Shown here piece by piece: positions 45,090-55,722 of a DNA stretch of 64,000 nt (positions are counted from its first letter, which is position 1; each line of letters opens with the position of its first letter). A program made the translations under genes and the position numbers. Below the pieces are notes generated by a model that ran no database searches, had not been told where the DNA came from, and worked only from the letters and a program-made list of their open reading frames with translations. This DNA is from Clostridium fallax (GTDB lineage: Bacteria > Bacillota > Clostridia > Clostridiales > Clostridiaceae), in NCBI RefSeq assembly GCF_900129365.1, contig NZ_FQVM01000014.1:3472-67471 (forward strand), given 5' to 3'.

Positions 45090-47105
45090 TTATATATATA
45101 TATCTGAAAACTCTATATCTACCTTTTCCTTTAATTCATTAATATTATAAAATTCCTCTTTTTCATAATAAGATGAGTAGTCTATATCTTCCCTTAAAAT
45201 ATCAAAAGTTAAAATAAACTGTATTTCCTCTTCCCGACTTTCAAGAAGAATGTTGCCACCCATAAGTTCTGTTAATGATTTAGTTATAAAAAGGCCAAGT
45301 CCACTTCCTTCTTTTCTAACTGCAAAAGGCTGATTAGCCTTTGAAAATATTTCAAAAATATCTTCATCATGAACCATTGGAGATGTATCGTTCTTTACTG
45401 TTATTACAACCTTATCCCCTTTTATTTGTATTGTTGTCCATATTTGACCCATAACTTTTCCGTACTTTACACTATTAGATAATAAGTTTAAATATATCTT
45501 TTCTAAAAATTCTTTATCACATCTTATAAATATCTCCTCATACTCTGAATCAAAGGTAAATTTAAAATTCATTTTTTCAAAATAAACATAGGCAGCTTCT
45601 GCAACACTTTCTATTAACTCTACCACATTTACTACCTCTAAATTAGGAGTAACATACCCCTCATATATTTTATTAGTTTCTATAAAGTTATTTATAGTTC
45701 TTATAAGTCTTAAACAATTCCTTTTTATATTTTTTCCATTATTCATAAGTCCATTTTTATTTTTATCATTAATATATATATCATTTAATTGAAGAGCTGA
45801 AAATATTACATTCACAGGAGTTCTAAGTTCATGTGATATATTTGTAAAAAAGTCTCTTTTTAAATTTTCTTCTGTTAAATAATTTTCTAGTTCCTTTTTT
45901 AATAAATTCACCTTAAAGCTCTCTGTAATATCCTTTATTAAAATCATTAATGAATTATCACTTATTAAAAAATCATTAAACTGACATTTTCTGTAGTTTC
46001 CTTCTGAATCTTTATAACTAAATAAAAAATTATTACCTTTTTGTTCTAAGTTAAACTTAGATATGAAATCCATTTTGTTTTTTATAGTTTTTGTAGACAT
46101 ATTAAGAGTTTTTAATAAATCTAATCCTGTCTTATTTAAATAAGCTATAGATTTTTCATCTAAAATTATGACTGGATCTTCTATTGAGTTTATTAAATCT
46201 TTATATTTGCCTTCACTTTTTTTAATCATTCTATTTAAGTCTTTTAAAAGATTCATTCTATCACTTAAAATCTTGTTATAATATTCCCTATCTTTTTCTA
46301 TAACTAAAAGTTCTGTATATATTTGATTATATGTATTATTAACTAAAAATTCTGATATAGATTCATATATTGTGTAATAGGCTAAATATTTAAATACATG
46401 TACTATAAATAATAATCTTAAATCATAGATACCATCTGTTAAATATAAAATTTTACTAGATGTTTGATATATACCTAAAAAAGCCATAAAGGTAAAAAGA
46501 TAGAATTTTTCTATAGCAGTCAATTTTAATTTTCCAAAGGTAAATAATAATATTCCTATAACATATATTACAGTTAGTATTATGAAGTTAGCTAACCAAA
46601 AGTTTCTACTGATATATAAAGACACATATCCTCTGCTTATCATAGAATAATTTATTGTTAGTAAAATAGCTAAAACTCCTGAAAGAAGTATGTTTAACTT
46701 AAAGTATTTACTATACTTAATTCTATATTTATAAGCAAAATATGCAATTATAAATATACTATATTCTCCGTAATTAACAGCTAAATATGAGAAATTATTT
46801 AGTTGATAATGTATTCCACCTACTAAATATGCCAAATTGATTATTTGAACAAAAGTAATAGTAAAAAAACTTATACCTATATAATTAAATAGATTTCTAT
46901 TCCTAGTAGTATATTTAGAAATTGAAATTATTCCTATAACTAGACCTATGGTTGTACATATAGCTTCTATAATAATTTCTGTCATTATATAATCATTAGT
47001 TAAAAAATAATATACTATATTAAGGAAAAGTATTATTAAAAATAAAACACTTATATGATATCTTTTATTATTAAATTGAAGATATATATCTTTATTAAAA
47101 TTCAT
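45090..47105 (-). CDS. Orphan sensor histidine kinase with multi-helix N-terminal sensor, copy A
   Basis: A 671-residue membrane kinase. About eight helices fill residues 17-245, in the manner of MASE3 sensors. A coiled coil and a PAS-like domain follow (LINSIEDPVIILD near 310), then HisKA with NISHELRTPVN, N box LLSNSVKYG and G2 EGSGLGLFI. The G1 box, normally DxGxG, reads NDTSPM, so the nucleotide site is degenerate. It overlaps the upstream paralogue by 11 bases and has its own GGGAG, so the two are translated together. No response regulator is beside it. Confidence 0.88.
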   Translation of the reverse strand: MNFNKDIYLQFNNKRYHISVLFLIILFLNIVYYFLTNDYIMTEIIIEAICTTIGLVIGIISISKYTTRNRNLFNYIGISFFTITFVQIINLAYLVGGIHYQLNNFSYLAVNYGEYSIFIIAYFAYKYRIKYSKYFKLNILLSGVLAILLTINYSMISRGYVSLYISRNFWLANFIILTVIYVIGILLFTFGKLKLTAIEKFYLFTFMAFLGIYQTSSKILYLTDGIYDLRLLFIVHVFKYLAYYTIYESISEFLVNNTYNQIYTELLVIEKDREYYNKILSDRMNLLKDLNRMIKKSEGKYKDLINSIEDPVIILDEKSIAYLNKTGLDLLKTLNMSTKTIKNKMDFISKFNLEQKGNNFLFSYKDSEGNYRKCQFNDFLISDNSLMILIKDITESFKVNLLKKELENYLTEENLKRDFFTNISHELRTPVNVIFSALQLNDIYINDKNKNGLMNNGKNIKRNCLRLIRTINNFIETNKIYEGYVTPNLEVVNVVELIESVAEAAYVYFEKMNFKFTFDSEYEEIFIRCDKEFLEKIYLNLLSNSVKYGKVMGQIWTTIQIKGDKVVITVKNDTSPMVHDEDIFEIFSKANQPFAVRKEGSGLGLFITKSLTELMGGNILLESREEEIQFILTFDILREDIDYSSYYEKEEFYNINELKEKVDIEFSDIYI

Positions 47106-49032
47106 AAATACACTCCCTCATAAAAGTTATTATTACCTTTGTTCCTCTATCCTTTTTACTTTCAATTTTTATAATTCCACCTTGAAGTTCTACTAAGTTT
47201 TTTACAACATATAATCCAATACCACTATTTCTATAAGAAATATCTTTATGCTTTTCTTCTATACTATATTTATTAAATGCTTTCTGAAGAAATTTTTCAT
47301 CCATTCCTTTTCCATTATCTTCAACATTTATATCTACATAAACTCCTCTTATCTTTAAAGTAACTAAAATAACTCCTGCTTTTGTATACTTTATACTATT
47401 AGACACCAAATTAAGAATTATTCTTTCCATAAAGTTTCTATCACATAATACAAATATCTCTTCTTCATCAGTATCAAATATTAGTTTGATATTATTACTT
47501 TTGCTGTACTCAACCATATGAGTAACTGTATTTTCTATAAGATCTACTATATTTATAATTTCAAATTGTGGCTTTAAATAATCGTTATTAATTTTTGAGC
47601 AATCTATAAGATTATTAGTAAGTCTTATTAAGGTCATACAATTTTCTTTATTTATTCTATTATATTTTTTTATAGATTCGAAGTTATCATTCTCTAAAAA
47701 AATATTTTGAAGCTGCATTGCACTATATATAATATTTACTGGTGTTTTTAAGTCATGGGAAATATTAGATAAAAAATCATTTCTAATTTTTTCTTCTAAT
47801 TTCTTTTTCTCTACTTTAGACTTCATATATTCAATATTTTTGTCATCAGTAATATCTTGAAATATTAATATATTCTCATCTAGAATTACATTGTTTCCGA
47901 ATCTTCTAACTTCTAATTGAATATTTTTATCACTGTTTTTAAGCTCCGCTTCTATACTTAAAGTTTTATTTATATTTTCATCAATATCTTCTTTAAAATT
48001 AACAATATCTTTTATGTTTTTATTTATTATCTTCTTTATATCGTTTAACTTAAAAAGTTCTTTAAGACTCTTGTTTGCATATATTACTCTTGAATTTTCC
48101 CTATTAATTATAGCAATAGGAAGAGGTAAATTATTAAATAAATTCTTATATGTAGATTCAGATTCTTTTAATTCTTCTTGAAGTTTTTCTAATTCTTTGT
48201 TTCTATTTATTATTTTTCTATTTATTTCATATAATTGTTCATTTCTTTTATATAAATCTGTAAACAATAGATTATATGGTTTATTAAATAATTTATCTAA
48301 TATAGCAGTAAATATTATGCTATAAGCAAAACATTCCCCTATATTTATAAGAAATAATAATTGCTTATTAAACTTACTTATTACAAATAAATTTAAAAAA
48401 TCACTAATTAAAATTAAAAATATAAATAATTTAAAATAACATACTTTATCTTCTTCTATACATTTTTTATTTCTTAGTTTAAACAATATAAAAAACAATG
48501 TGAAAATTGTAATTAAAGACACTATATATTCTATTGATATTCTATTTTTATAATTTGAGTTCTTTATGTTGTATTGGAGAATAAATATAACAGCTGTACA
48601 AAAAACATATATTATATTTGCCTTCTTATAAGAGATATTATTATTTAATATCTTATATCCCCAATATACAAACATTCCCTCACTAAATTCTAAGGAAATA
48701 TCATAATAATGATGATTATAAAGAAGTAATAAACTCTCTCTAGAATTATTAGGTTCTATGTGAAGAATACTTATAGCCGCTATAAATAAAAATGCTATTC
48801 CTGTAAACAAAAAAAAGTCATGTTTTACATAATTAGATGTTACAAAAGCAATAAGCATAGTTGATAAACATAAAATAATGCAACATATATGTATTATATC
48901 TTCTGTTATTTTATAATCCATGTATTTTAAACAAGAAAAAAATACAATTAATATAATCCAAAATAAACTTATATTTTTAAATTTACTTTTATTTATGTAT
49001 ATTAATTCATAATTATGAATTTTATTTTCCAT
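47095..49032 (-). CDS. Orphan sensor histidine kinase with multi-helix N-terminal sensor, copy B
   Basis: A 645-residue paralogue of the next gene with the same layout: about eight membrane helices, a coiled coil around residues 255-290, a PAS-like domain (LPLPIAIINRENSRVIYAN), HisKA with NISHDLKTPVN, an intact N box, G1 DNGKGM and G2 NSGIGLYVV. All ATP-binding residues look functional here, unlike the partner. It is first in the pair, with AGGAGG before the ATG. In clostridia orphan kinases of this sort often feed Spo0A, but that is inference. Confidence 0.88.
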   Translation of the reverse strand: MENKIHNYELIYINKSKFKNISLFWIILIVFFSCLKYMDYKITEDIIHICCIILCLSTMLIAFVTSNYVKHDFFLFTGIAFLFIAAISILHIEPNNSRESLLLLYNHHYYDISLEFSEGMFVYWGYKILNNNISYKKANIIYVFCTAVIFILQYNIKNSNYKNRISIEYIVSLITIFTLFFILFKLRNKKCIEEDKVCYFKLFIFLILISDFLNLFVISKFNKQLLFLINIGECFAYSIIFTAILDKLFNKPYNLLFTDLYKRNEQLYEINRKIINRNKELEKLQEELKESESTYKNLFNNLPLPIAIINRENSRVIYANKSLKELFKLNDIKKIINKNIKDIVNFKEDIDENINKTLSIEAELKNSDKNIQLEVRRFGNNVILDENILIFQDITDDKNIEYMKSKVEKKKLEEKIRNDFLSNISHDLKTPVNIIYSAMQLQNIFLENDNFESIKKYNRINKENCMTLIRLTNNLIDCSKINNDYLKPQFEIINIVDLIENTVTHMVEYSKSNNIKLIFDTDEEEIFVLCDRNFMERIILNLVSNSIKYTKAGVILVTLKIRGVYVDINVEDNGKGMDEKFLQKAFNKYSIEEKHKDISYRNSGIGLYVVKNLVELQGGIIKIESKKDRGTKVIITFMRECIYEF

Positions 49033-49162
49033 TATAACTCCTCCTATAACATTATCTTACATTATTTTACTTCAAATAGGAATAGTATTTTATACTTTGC
49101 ATATCATTGCACATTTTACCATAATTATGAATTTATTTAAACTTTATGCATTTTCAAACAAA

Positions 49163-49209
49163 CAAAAAAGCCATAACTGATATTTTTTATTTATCAATTA
49201 TAGCTTTTT
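49163..49209 (-). terminator. Terminator after the PTS gene
   Basis: An 18-bp stem whose two irregular pairs are G-U only on the minus strand is followed on that strand by a T6 run. Confidence 0.7.
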
Positions 49210-49253
49210 AATTTCTATAAATTTTATATAAAATTTTAATAAAATATAAAAGA

Positions 49254-51284
49254 TTATTCTTTTACTACCTTTGCTACTATATCTTCTCCACCTTTTATAT
49301 TAATATTTTTGTCAATAACTATTTTTTGATTTTCCTTAAGATTAGTAAAAACTATAGGTGTTATTATTGAAGGAACTTTATTTTCTATTTCTTTTATATT
49401 TACTTCTAAAAGTTTTTGCCCAGCTTTTACAGAATCACCCTGTTCTACAAAAGCTTTAAATCCTTCTCCATTTAAAGAAACAGTATCCATTCCTACATGT
49501 ATAAGAATTTCTAATCCGCTTTCAGATGTAATACCTACTGCATGCTTTGTTGGAAATAAAATAGATATAGTTCCTGATACTGGAGAAAATACTTCTCCAC
49601 CAGAAGGATTTATAGCAAAACCATCACCCATCATCTTTTGAGCAAATACTGAATCTGGCACCTCAGAAATATCTAACACTTTACCAGACAAAGGTGCTAC
49701 TATACTTTCATCACCTATTTCTAATCCTTCCTTTAATAATTCTTCCCTAGATGGAACATCTTGAACCTTTGTTGGAGGTTTTCCTTCCATAACATCTTTT
49801 ATTTGAGATTTTAGAGTATCTGATTTAGGTCCAAAAATAGCTTGAATGTTATTCCCAACTTCCATAACACCAGCTGCACCTAGTCTTTTAAGTTCTTCTT
49901 TATTAACTTTTTCATTATCTTTAACAATAACTCTTAATCTAGTTATACAAGCATCTAAATTATTTATATTTTCTTTGCCACCTAAAGCTTCTAAAACTTT
50001 AATTGGAAGATCGTCTACTAAATCTGTAGATACTAAGTCTTCTTTATTATCTTCTCTTCCTGGTGTTTTTAAATTAAATAATCTAATTGCAGTTCTAAAT
50101 AAGAAATAATAAATAACTGCAAGTACTAATCCTACTACTATGACCAAATACCAAGGGGTTCTATTAGGAATTACTCCAAATAAAATAAAATCTATAATTC
50201 CTCCTGAAAAAGTCATACCTATTTTTACATTTAATAAATTCATTACCAAAAATGAACAACCAGCAAGTATACAGTGAATTCCAAATAAAATTGGAGCTAC
50301 AAATAAGAAAGAAAATTCCAAAGGCTCTGTAATACCTGTTAAAAAAGAGGTAAGTGCTCCAGAAACCATAATCCCTGATACAACTTTTTTGTTCTCTGGT
50401 TTAGCTTCTTGATATATTGCTAATGCTGCTGCTGGAAGACCAAACATCATAACTGGAAATTTTCCTGTCATAAAAGTTCCTGCTGTAAAATTAACTCCGT
50501 CTTTTAATTGTGAAAAGAATATATTTTGATCTCCAATTATAAGATTTCCTGCTTTATCTATATATTCTCCAAATTGGTACCAAAATGGATTATACCAAAT
50601 ATGATGAAGTCCAAAAGGAATTAATGCTCTCTCAATTATACCAAATAAAAAAGCAGAAAGATTTCTATTTGCATCTATCATACTTTTTGAAAAAGCAAAA
50701 AGTCCACTTTGAATAGGTGGCCATATAAAGGTCATTAATATTCCTAATAATAATGCTGCCACCGCTGTTACTATAGGTACAAATCTCTTTCCTGCAAAAA
50801 AACCTAAGTATGGTGGTAATTGTATATTATAAAACTTTTTATATAAGAAGGATGCTAAAACTCCTATTATAATACCACTAAAAACCCCTGTTTGAAGTGT
50901 AGGTATACCCATAACTAATGCATACATCGGGTCTTTAGTCATATCTAATGTAACTCCAACAAATGTACCCATAGTTACATTTAAAATCAAGAAACCAACA
51001 ATAGCTGCAAGTCCAGCAACTCCCTCTCCGTCTGAAAGTCCTACTGCAACTCCTACTGCAAAAATAAGTGATAAATTACCAAATATAATATCTCCTGCAT
51101 TTTCCATAACACTTGCAAAAAGTTGAAAGCCTGAAGATGCTAAAAAGGGAGCATTTTGCAGAAAAGCTGGATTTCTAAGCATATTTCCAAAAGCTAATAA
51201 TAATCCTGCTGCAGGTAATAATGCAACTGGAAGCATTAAAGCTTTACCAATCCTTTGTAACACACCAAAAAATTTTTTACCCAT
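49254..51284 (-). CDS. ptsG: PTS glucose-type EIICBA permease
   Basis: A 676-residue phosphotransferase permease with domains in the order EIIC (about 1-400, membrane), EIIB (about 430-510, phosphorylated Cys in [10 protein letters not shown]) and EIIA (about 540-670, His in [11 protein letters not shown]). It imports and phosphorylates glucose or a close relative; maltose or N-acetylglucosamine cannot be excluded. The start is 51284, with AGGAG 7 bases before it; the TTG at 51305 has no ribosome site. No antiterminator (GlcT/LicT) site was recognised in the short leader. Confidence 0.92.
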   Translation of the reverse strand: MGKKFFGVLQRIGKALMLPVALLPAAGLLLAFGNMLRNPAFLQNAPFLASSGFQLFASVMENAGDIIFGNLSLIFAVGVAVGLSDGEGVAGLAAIVGFLILNVTMGTFVGVTLDMTKDPMYALVMGIPTLQTGVFSGIIIGVLASFLYKKFYNIQLPPYLGFFAGKRFVPIVTAVAALLLGILMTFIWPPIQSGLFAFSKSMIDANRNLSAFLFGIIERALIPFGLHHIWYNPFWYQFGEYIDKAGNLIIGDQNIFFSQLKDGVNFTAGTFMTGKFPVMMFGLPAAALAIYQEAKPENKKVVSGIMVSGALTSFLTGITEPLEFSFLFVAPILFGIHCILAGCSFLVMNLLNVKIGMTFSGGIIDFILFGVIPNRTPWYLVIVVGLVLAVIYYFLFRTAIRLFNLKTPGREDNKEDLVSTDLVDDLPIKVLEALGGKENINNLDACITRLRVIVKDNEKVNKEELKRLGAAGVMEVGNNIQAIFGPKSDTLKSQIKDVMEGKPPTKVQDVPSREELLKEGLEIGDESIVAPLSGKVLDISEVPDSVFAQKMMGDGFAINPSGGEVFSPVSGTISILFPTKHAVGITSESGLEILIHVGMDTVSLNGEGFKAFVEQGDSVKAGQKLLEVNIKEIENKVPSIITPIVFTNLKENQKIVIDKNINIKGGEDIVAKVVKE

Positions 51285-51346
51285 TGTTTTTCTCCTTTCC
51301 TTCAATTACTATAGAGTTATTCTTTCCTAGTACTTAAAATTTTATT

Positions 51347-51390
51347 AAAAAAATTAAGGCTTAATTATAAAACATATAATTAAGCCTTAA
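51347..51390 (-). terminator. Terminator after the TPR gene
   Basis: A 15-bp perfect stem (51354-51368 with 51376-51390) is followed on the minus strand by a T7 run. Confidence 0.85.
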
Positions 51391-51401
51391 TATAAATTTT
51401 T

Positions 51402-52319
51402 TTATTTTATTGTTTTTATAAACTCTATAAAGTTTTTTTCATTTTTAGTTTTTATAAGTTCATCATCTTCTTTTATATATTGAAGAAATCCTGGATAGAG
51501 TTTCACTGCTTTTATTAAGTCTTTAGAACTCTCCTCTATCATATTTAAATTCACATAAAAACAGCTTCTATTATAATATAAAAATTCACAATTAGGATTA
51601 TATTTTATTCCCTTAGATAATATTTCTAATCCTTTTTCTATATTACCTTCTTCTTTATATAAAACAGCTAAGTTTAAAAAAGAGTATGGATAACCTGGAT
51701 TTTTATTAATTGCTTTTTTATAATAACTTTCAGCCTTATTTATAGAATTAAATTTTTTACATACTACTGCCATATTAAATAAAGCCATATAATGAGAAGG
51801 TTTTATTTCTAATGATTTTTTAAAATATTTATAAGCTTTATCTATTTCCCCTATTTCGTCATAGATAGAACCTAAATTTAAATTTCCCCAAAAGTCTAAA
51901 GGAGATATTTTTAGTAATTCTTTATAGTAATATATGCTTTTCTCTTTATTTCCCTTTAAATCATAAGCATTAGCTAAGAAGAAATAAGCTTTATCATAGC
52001 AAGGATTAATTTCTATTGCTTTTTTGTAATTTTTAATAGCTAAATCATATTCCTTATCTTCATCATAAATAACTGCAAGTCCATAATATCCTCTTCCGTT
52101 ATAAGGATTAATTTCTATTGCTTTTTCGTAATACTTTTTAGCTTCTTTTCTTTCTCCTAATTCATCATAAATTAATGCTACATTTATATAAAAATCTTCA
52201 TTTTTATTATCTAATTCTAAAAGTTTTAAATAATAATTTAAAGCTATTAAAAGTTTTCCTTTTTCATAGGCCTCTTCTGCTTTTTTTAATATATTATTTA
52301 TAAAAATTTCATCTTTCAT
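51402..52319 (-). CDS. Soluble tetratricopeptide repeat protein
   Basis: A 305-residue protein made almost wholly of about eight 34-residue TPR units, for example EAKKYYEKAIEINPYNGRGY and LAIKNYKKAIEINPCYDKAY. No signal peptide or membrane helix is present, so it is cytoplasmic. Such arrays act as scaffolds. It ends with its own terminator and lies 60 bases downstream of the hydrolase gene. The partner is unknown. Confidence 0.88.
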   Translation of the reverse strand: MKDEIFINNILKKAEEAYEKGKLLIALNYYLKLLELDNKNEDFYINVALIYDELGERKEAKKYYEKAIEINPYNGRGYYGLAVIYDEDKEYDLAIKNYKKAIEINPCYDKAYFFLANAYDLKGNKEKSIYYYKELLKISPLDFWGNLNLGSIYDEIGEIDKAYKYFKKSLEIKPSHYMALFNMAVVCKKFNSINKAESYYKKAINKNPGYPYSFLNLAVLYKEEGNIEKGLEILSKGIKYNPNCEFLYYNRSCFYVNLNMIEESSKDLIKAVKLYPGFLQYIKEDDELIKTKNEKNFIEFIKTIK

Positions 52320-52381
52320 CTGTAATCCTTTCTAAAAGCATAAAATAAGAGAGGAAAACCTCTCTTAAAAATTATTATAAT

Positions 52382-53308
52382 TTAATAAACTCTACTTTTC
52401 AACCAAGATAAAATATCCTCTATAACCTGATCCTTATTATATTCGTTAAGCATTTCATGTCTTCCATTTTTATATAATTTAAATTCAACATCCTTTATTT
52501 CTAAATCTTTATAAATATTATAAAGATTAAGTATTCCCTTACCAAAATTACCTACAGGGTCTTCTTCTCCTGCAAAAATATATATTGGAAGATTCTTAGG
52601 TATTTTATTTAAATTTTTTTTATTATGAATATCTTCAAATCCATTAAATAAATCATAATAAAAAGATGATGTACAAGTAAATCCACAATACTTATTATCT
52701 ATGTATTTATCTACTTCTTCATCAACACTACATATCCAGTCATAACTAGTTCTAACAGGATTAAAATGCTTGTTAAAGCTTCCAAAGGATAGTTTTTCTA
52801 ATTTACTACTTATATTTTTTCTTCCTTTTCTATTCATTTCAAATTTAGCTATAGCTTTCCCTAATTTAACTAGAGGACTTGGTTTTCCATTAGTTCCTGA
52901 TAAAATAACTGCTTTTATTTCACTTCCATAAAGTTCTATATATCTTTGACTTAAAAAGGAACCCATACTATGACCAAATAAAATTATAGGTAAATCTTTA
53001 TTTTCTTCTTTTATTATATCTGTTAATTCCTTTATATCATTAAGCATCCAATTAAAGCCATCATCATCTGCAATATATCCCAAAAGATTCTTTTTAGCTG
53101 TAAATCCATGACCTCTATGATCATGACCATATACAATATATCCATCTTTACATAACTTTTCTGCAAAATAATCATATCTAGTTATATTTTCAGCCATTCC
53201 ATGTACAAGCTGAATTACACCTTTCATTTCTATATCATTATCTGGAGTCCATTTATAACAATTTATCTCTAAATCTTCTTTATCTTTAAATTTAAAGTTT
53301 TTTCTCAT
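52382..53308 (-). CDS. Alpha/beta hydrolase, lysophospholipase/monoacylglycerol lipase type
   Basis: A 308-residue serine hydrolase. The oxyanion segment is QLVHGMAENITRYDYFAEKL, followed by YGHDHRGHG. The nucleophile elbow is GHSMGS, the acid is probably in FAGEEDPVGN, and the histidine is in NGRHEMLNE. This pattern is that of the PldB/monoglyceride lipase group acting on lysolipids or monoacylglycerols. The start is the ATG at 53308, where GAGGTG lies 7 bases upstream; a GTG at 53317 is part of that site. Cytoplasmic. Confidence 0.88.
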   Translation of the reverse strand: MRKNFKFKDKEDLEINCYKWTPDNDIEMKGVIQLVHGMAENITRYDYFAEKLCKDGYIVYGHDHRGHGFTAKKNLLGYIADDDGFNWMLNDIKELTDIIKEENKDLPIILFGHSMGSFLSQRYIELYGSEIKAVILSGTNGKPSPLVKLGKAIAKFEMNRKGRKNISSKLEKLSFGSFNKHFNPVRTSYDWICSVDEEVDKYIDNKYCGFTCTSSFYYDLFNGFEDIHNKKNLNKIPKNLPIYIFAGEEDPVGNFGKGILNLYNIYKDLEIKDVEFKLYKNGRHEMLNEYNKDQVIEDILSWLKSRVY

Positions 53309-53380
53309 TAATTTCACCTCTATACGATGTTATTGCCTTTAAAAATATTATACAATTTTAATATAGATTTATACAATTAC

Positions 53381-53965
53381 TTATTTAAACTTAAACTTTA
53401 TATAATTTTCAAAGTGCTCCTTCCATTCCTTCGCTAGCTTCTTATCTTTTTTGTAAATTGTTTTTAAAAACTTATCTAATACATTAAGATTTTTTAAGCC
53501 CTTCATTAAATGCCTTGGAAATCCTACCACTTTCTTATAATTATTTTTAGGATCTATAATTTTTATTTTATCCTTTGATACATATATATCCTTACATCTT
53601 ATATCTATCCTTCTAAACTTTAATTTTTTAAACTCCATAAGCATATAATAAAGCTTTAAAGCAAGTTCTTTTGATAATCCATTAATTTTAATATAATCAT
53701 CTAGTCTTTCACCTTTTACATATTCTCTTACTATATAGTTAGTATTCGCTTCATAAACCTTTGGAAAGTACTTAGATCCCTTAGTTTTTGTTAAAATATA
53801 AAGCTCATCTCTCCATATTTTTTCTTCCCTAAATATTTTTAGAATTCTATTATTAGGAAGTAAAAAAACTATTCCTTCATGACCTTCTGCTAGTAATTTA
53901 CCTTTTTTTAAATCTTTTTCTAAATCATTTGAAAGCTCTACACTATAATCCCAATGTCTAACCAT
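53381..53965 (-). CDS. Small protein-kinase-like protein
   Basis: A 194-residue protein with a minimal kinase fold. The Gly-rich loop is AEGHEGIVFLL, the ATP lysine is in RILKIFREE, the hinge is YIVREYVKGERLDDYI, the catalytic loop reads RRIDIRCKDIYVS instead of HRD, and the metal Asp is in KIIDPKN instead of DFG. It resembles the short bacterial Ser/Thr kinase-like group. Activity is not certain because the HRD histidine is missing. The start at 53965 has GGAG 6 bases upstream; an in-frame ATG at 53977 has none. Confidence 0.7.
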   Translation of the reverse strand: MVRHWDYSVELSNDLEKDLKKGKLLAEGHEGIVFLLPNNRILKIFREEKIWRDELYILTKTKGSKYFPKVYEANTNYIVREYVKGERLDDYIKINGLSKELALKLYYMLMEFKKLKFRRIDIRCKDIYVSKDKIKIIDPKNNYKKVVGFPRHLMKGLKNLNVLDKFLKTIYKKDKKLAKEWKEHFENYIKFKFK

Positions 53966-54035
53966 ATAAAACTCCATTAAATTATTCTTATTAATTTATA
54001 TTTTATATAAAGATTATAAAGAACTTTTTCATATA

Positions 54036-54083
54036 TAAAAAATAAGATAGAATAAAAATTTAATTTTATTCTATCTTAAATTA
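54036..54083 (-). terminator. Terminator after ldh
   Basis: A 14-bp stem with a small bulge (54044-54057 with 54064-54077) is followed on the minus strand by a T-run. Confidence 0.75.
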
Positions 54084-54098
54084 AGTTTCTTTTAAATA

Positions 54099-55043
54099 TT
54101 ATTTATTATTTTTAGAAACATCATTATATACTTCTTTTAAGATTTTAACAGATTCCTCTAACTTTTCTTTTTCCTCTTTTTTTAGTTCTATTTCTAAGAT
54201 TTTCTCTATACCATGTTCTGATACTATAGATGGAACTCCAATATAAACATCATCTAATCCGTATTGTCCTTCTAAGTGAGATGATACAGTTAAAATTGAT
54301 TTTTCATTTCCTGCAATAGCTTCACATATTCTTGTAACTGCAACTGCTATAGCATAATAAGTAGCTCCTTTTTTTGCTATAACCTCATAAGCAGAATTCT
54401 TAACATCATTTTCTATTATATCTTCAATATCTTTATCCCAATCTAAAGATAATTGTTCACAGCATTCTTTTATTGGTATATTAGAAACTCTTGTAGAACT
54501 CCAAGTAACCAATTCTGAATCTCCATGCTCTCCTATTACATAAGAGTGAATATTTCTTCCATCAACTCCTACATATTTTCCAAGCAAAGATTTTAATCTT
54601 GCAGTATCTAAAACTGTTCCTGAGCCTATAACTCTATGAGCTGGTAGTCCTGATAATTTATATGTTATTTGAGTTAATACATCAACAGGATTTGCTACAA
54701 CTAAAAATATAGCATTAGGGCTTAACTTTGCAAGCTTTGGTACAAAACCGCTAAAAATTTTATAGTTTTTATCTACTAAATCTAATCTAGTTTCTCCTGG
54801 TTTTTGAGCTGCACCTGCTGTTATTATAACTATATCTGAATTTTTAGTATCTTCAATACTACCTACAGTAACTTCTACAGGTTTTAAAAGTGAGCTACCA
54901 TGCATTAAATCTAGTACCTCTCCCATTGCCTTATCATTATTTATATCATTAATAACTAGTTTTGATGATAATCCTTTTTGTAGTAGTGAAAAAGCTGTTG
55001 TTGCTCCTACAGCACCAGCACCTATAATTGATATTTTATTCAT
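54099..55043 (-). CDS. ldh: L-lactate dehydrogenase
   Basis: A 314-residue NAD-dependent enzyme. The dinucleotide motif is GAGAVGATTAF. AAQKPGETRLDLV carries Gln at the position that selects pyruvate (malate dehydrogenases have Arg). The active-site pair is His in GEHGDSE and Arg in GSGTVLDTARL. It reduces pyruvate to lactate to recycle NADH when the pyruvate formate-lyase route is limited. GGAG precedes the ATG, with a strong promoter upstream and its own terminator. Confidence 0.96.
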   Translation of the reverse strand: MNKISIIGAGAVGATTAFSLLQKGLSSKLVINDINNDKAMGEVLDLMHGSSLLKPVEVTVGSIEDTKNSDIVIITAGAAQKPGETRLDLVDKNYKIFSGFVPKLAKLSPNAIFLVVANPVDVLTQITYKLSGLPAHRVIGSGTVLDTARLKSLLGKYVGVDGRNIHSYVIGEHGDSELVTWSSTRVSNIPIKECCEQLSLDWDKDIEDIIENDVKNSAYEVIAKKGATYYAIAVAVTRICEAIAGNEKSILTVSSHLEGQYGLDDVYIGVPSIVSEHGIEKILEIELKKEEKEKLEESVKILKEVYNDVSKNNK

Positions 55044-55086
55044 CTTAAGCTTCTCCTTTTACTAAAAATTTCATTTGATTAATTTA

Positions 55087-55115
55087 ATTATATATTTTTA
55101 TCCCTTATTTGACAA
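55087..55115 (-). promoter_or_regulatory. ldh promoter
   Basis: TTGTCA (55110-55115) and TATAAT (55087-55092) on the minus strand are 17 bases apart. Confidence 0.75.
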
Positions 55116-55138
55116 GTTTTATTAATTAATAACATTTA

Positions 55139-55705
55139 TTAACTAATTGCTTTTATATATTTATTTCTGTATAAAAATTTATATATTTTATAATTAGTAT
55201 TAACCTTTTTAACATATTTATCCGTTTCTTTAAAAGGAATATAATGAAGATCTTTCCCATTTTTAGAATATTGATTATCTTTTAGCCACTGATTTACTTT
55301 TCCTCTTCCACCATTGTAAGCTGCTAAAACTAAGTCTTTATCACCAAACTCTTTTTTTAAATTATCTAAATACCAACAACCCATTCTTACATTAAATTCT
55401 GGATTTTTTAACATATCTTTATTATAATCAGTAATTCCCATTTGTTCCGCTGCCCATTTTGCTGTTGGATCAGTAATTTGCATTAAACCTTGTGCATCTT
55501 TATGAGATGCAGCATTAGAATTAAAATTACTTTCTGCTTTAATTACAGATAAAACAAATAAGGGATCAAGATTATATTCTTTGCTATATTTATTGACTAT
55601 ATCACCATATTTATAAGGATACATATAACCATATAGAACTTTTATAGAACCAAATATGATAATAACTATAAATACTAATGTTACTATAAGCTTTTTTAAC
55701 TTCAT
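55139..55705 (-). CDS. Lytic transglycosylase, SLT type, membrane anchored
   Basis: A 188-residue protein with an N-terminal anchor helix (about 5-25) and a compact SLT lysozyme-like domain. The catalytic Glu is residue 58 in VLSVIKAESNFN. AQGLMQITDPTAKWAA and LVLAAYNGGRGKVNQW are the other family signatures. It cleaves the glycan strand to anhydromuramyl ends. The start at 55705 has GGAG 6 bases upstream. It follows coaE by 17 bases at the end of the aroC-polA-coaE run. Confidence 0.92.
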   Translation of the reverse strand: MKLKKLIVTLVFIVIIIFGSIKVLYGYMYPYKYGDIVNKYSKEYNLDPLFVLSVIKAESNFNSNAASHKDAQGLMQITDPTAKWAAEQMGITDYNKDMLKNPEFNVRMGCWYLDNLKKEFGDKDLVLAAYNGGRGKVNQWLKDNQYSKNGKDLHYIPFKETDKYVKKVNTNYKIYKFLYRNKYIKAIS

Positions 55706-55722
55706 ATTAATCTCCAATCATA

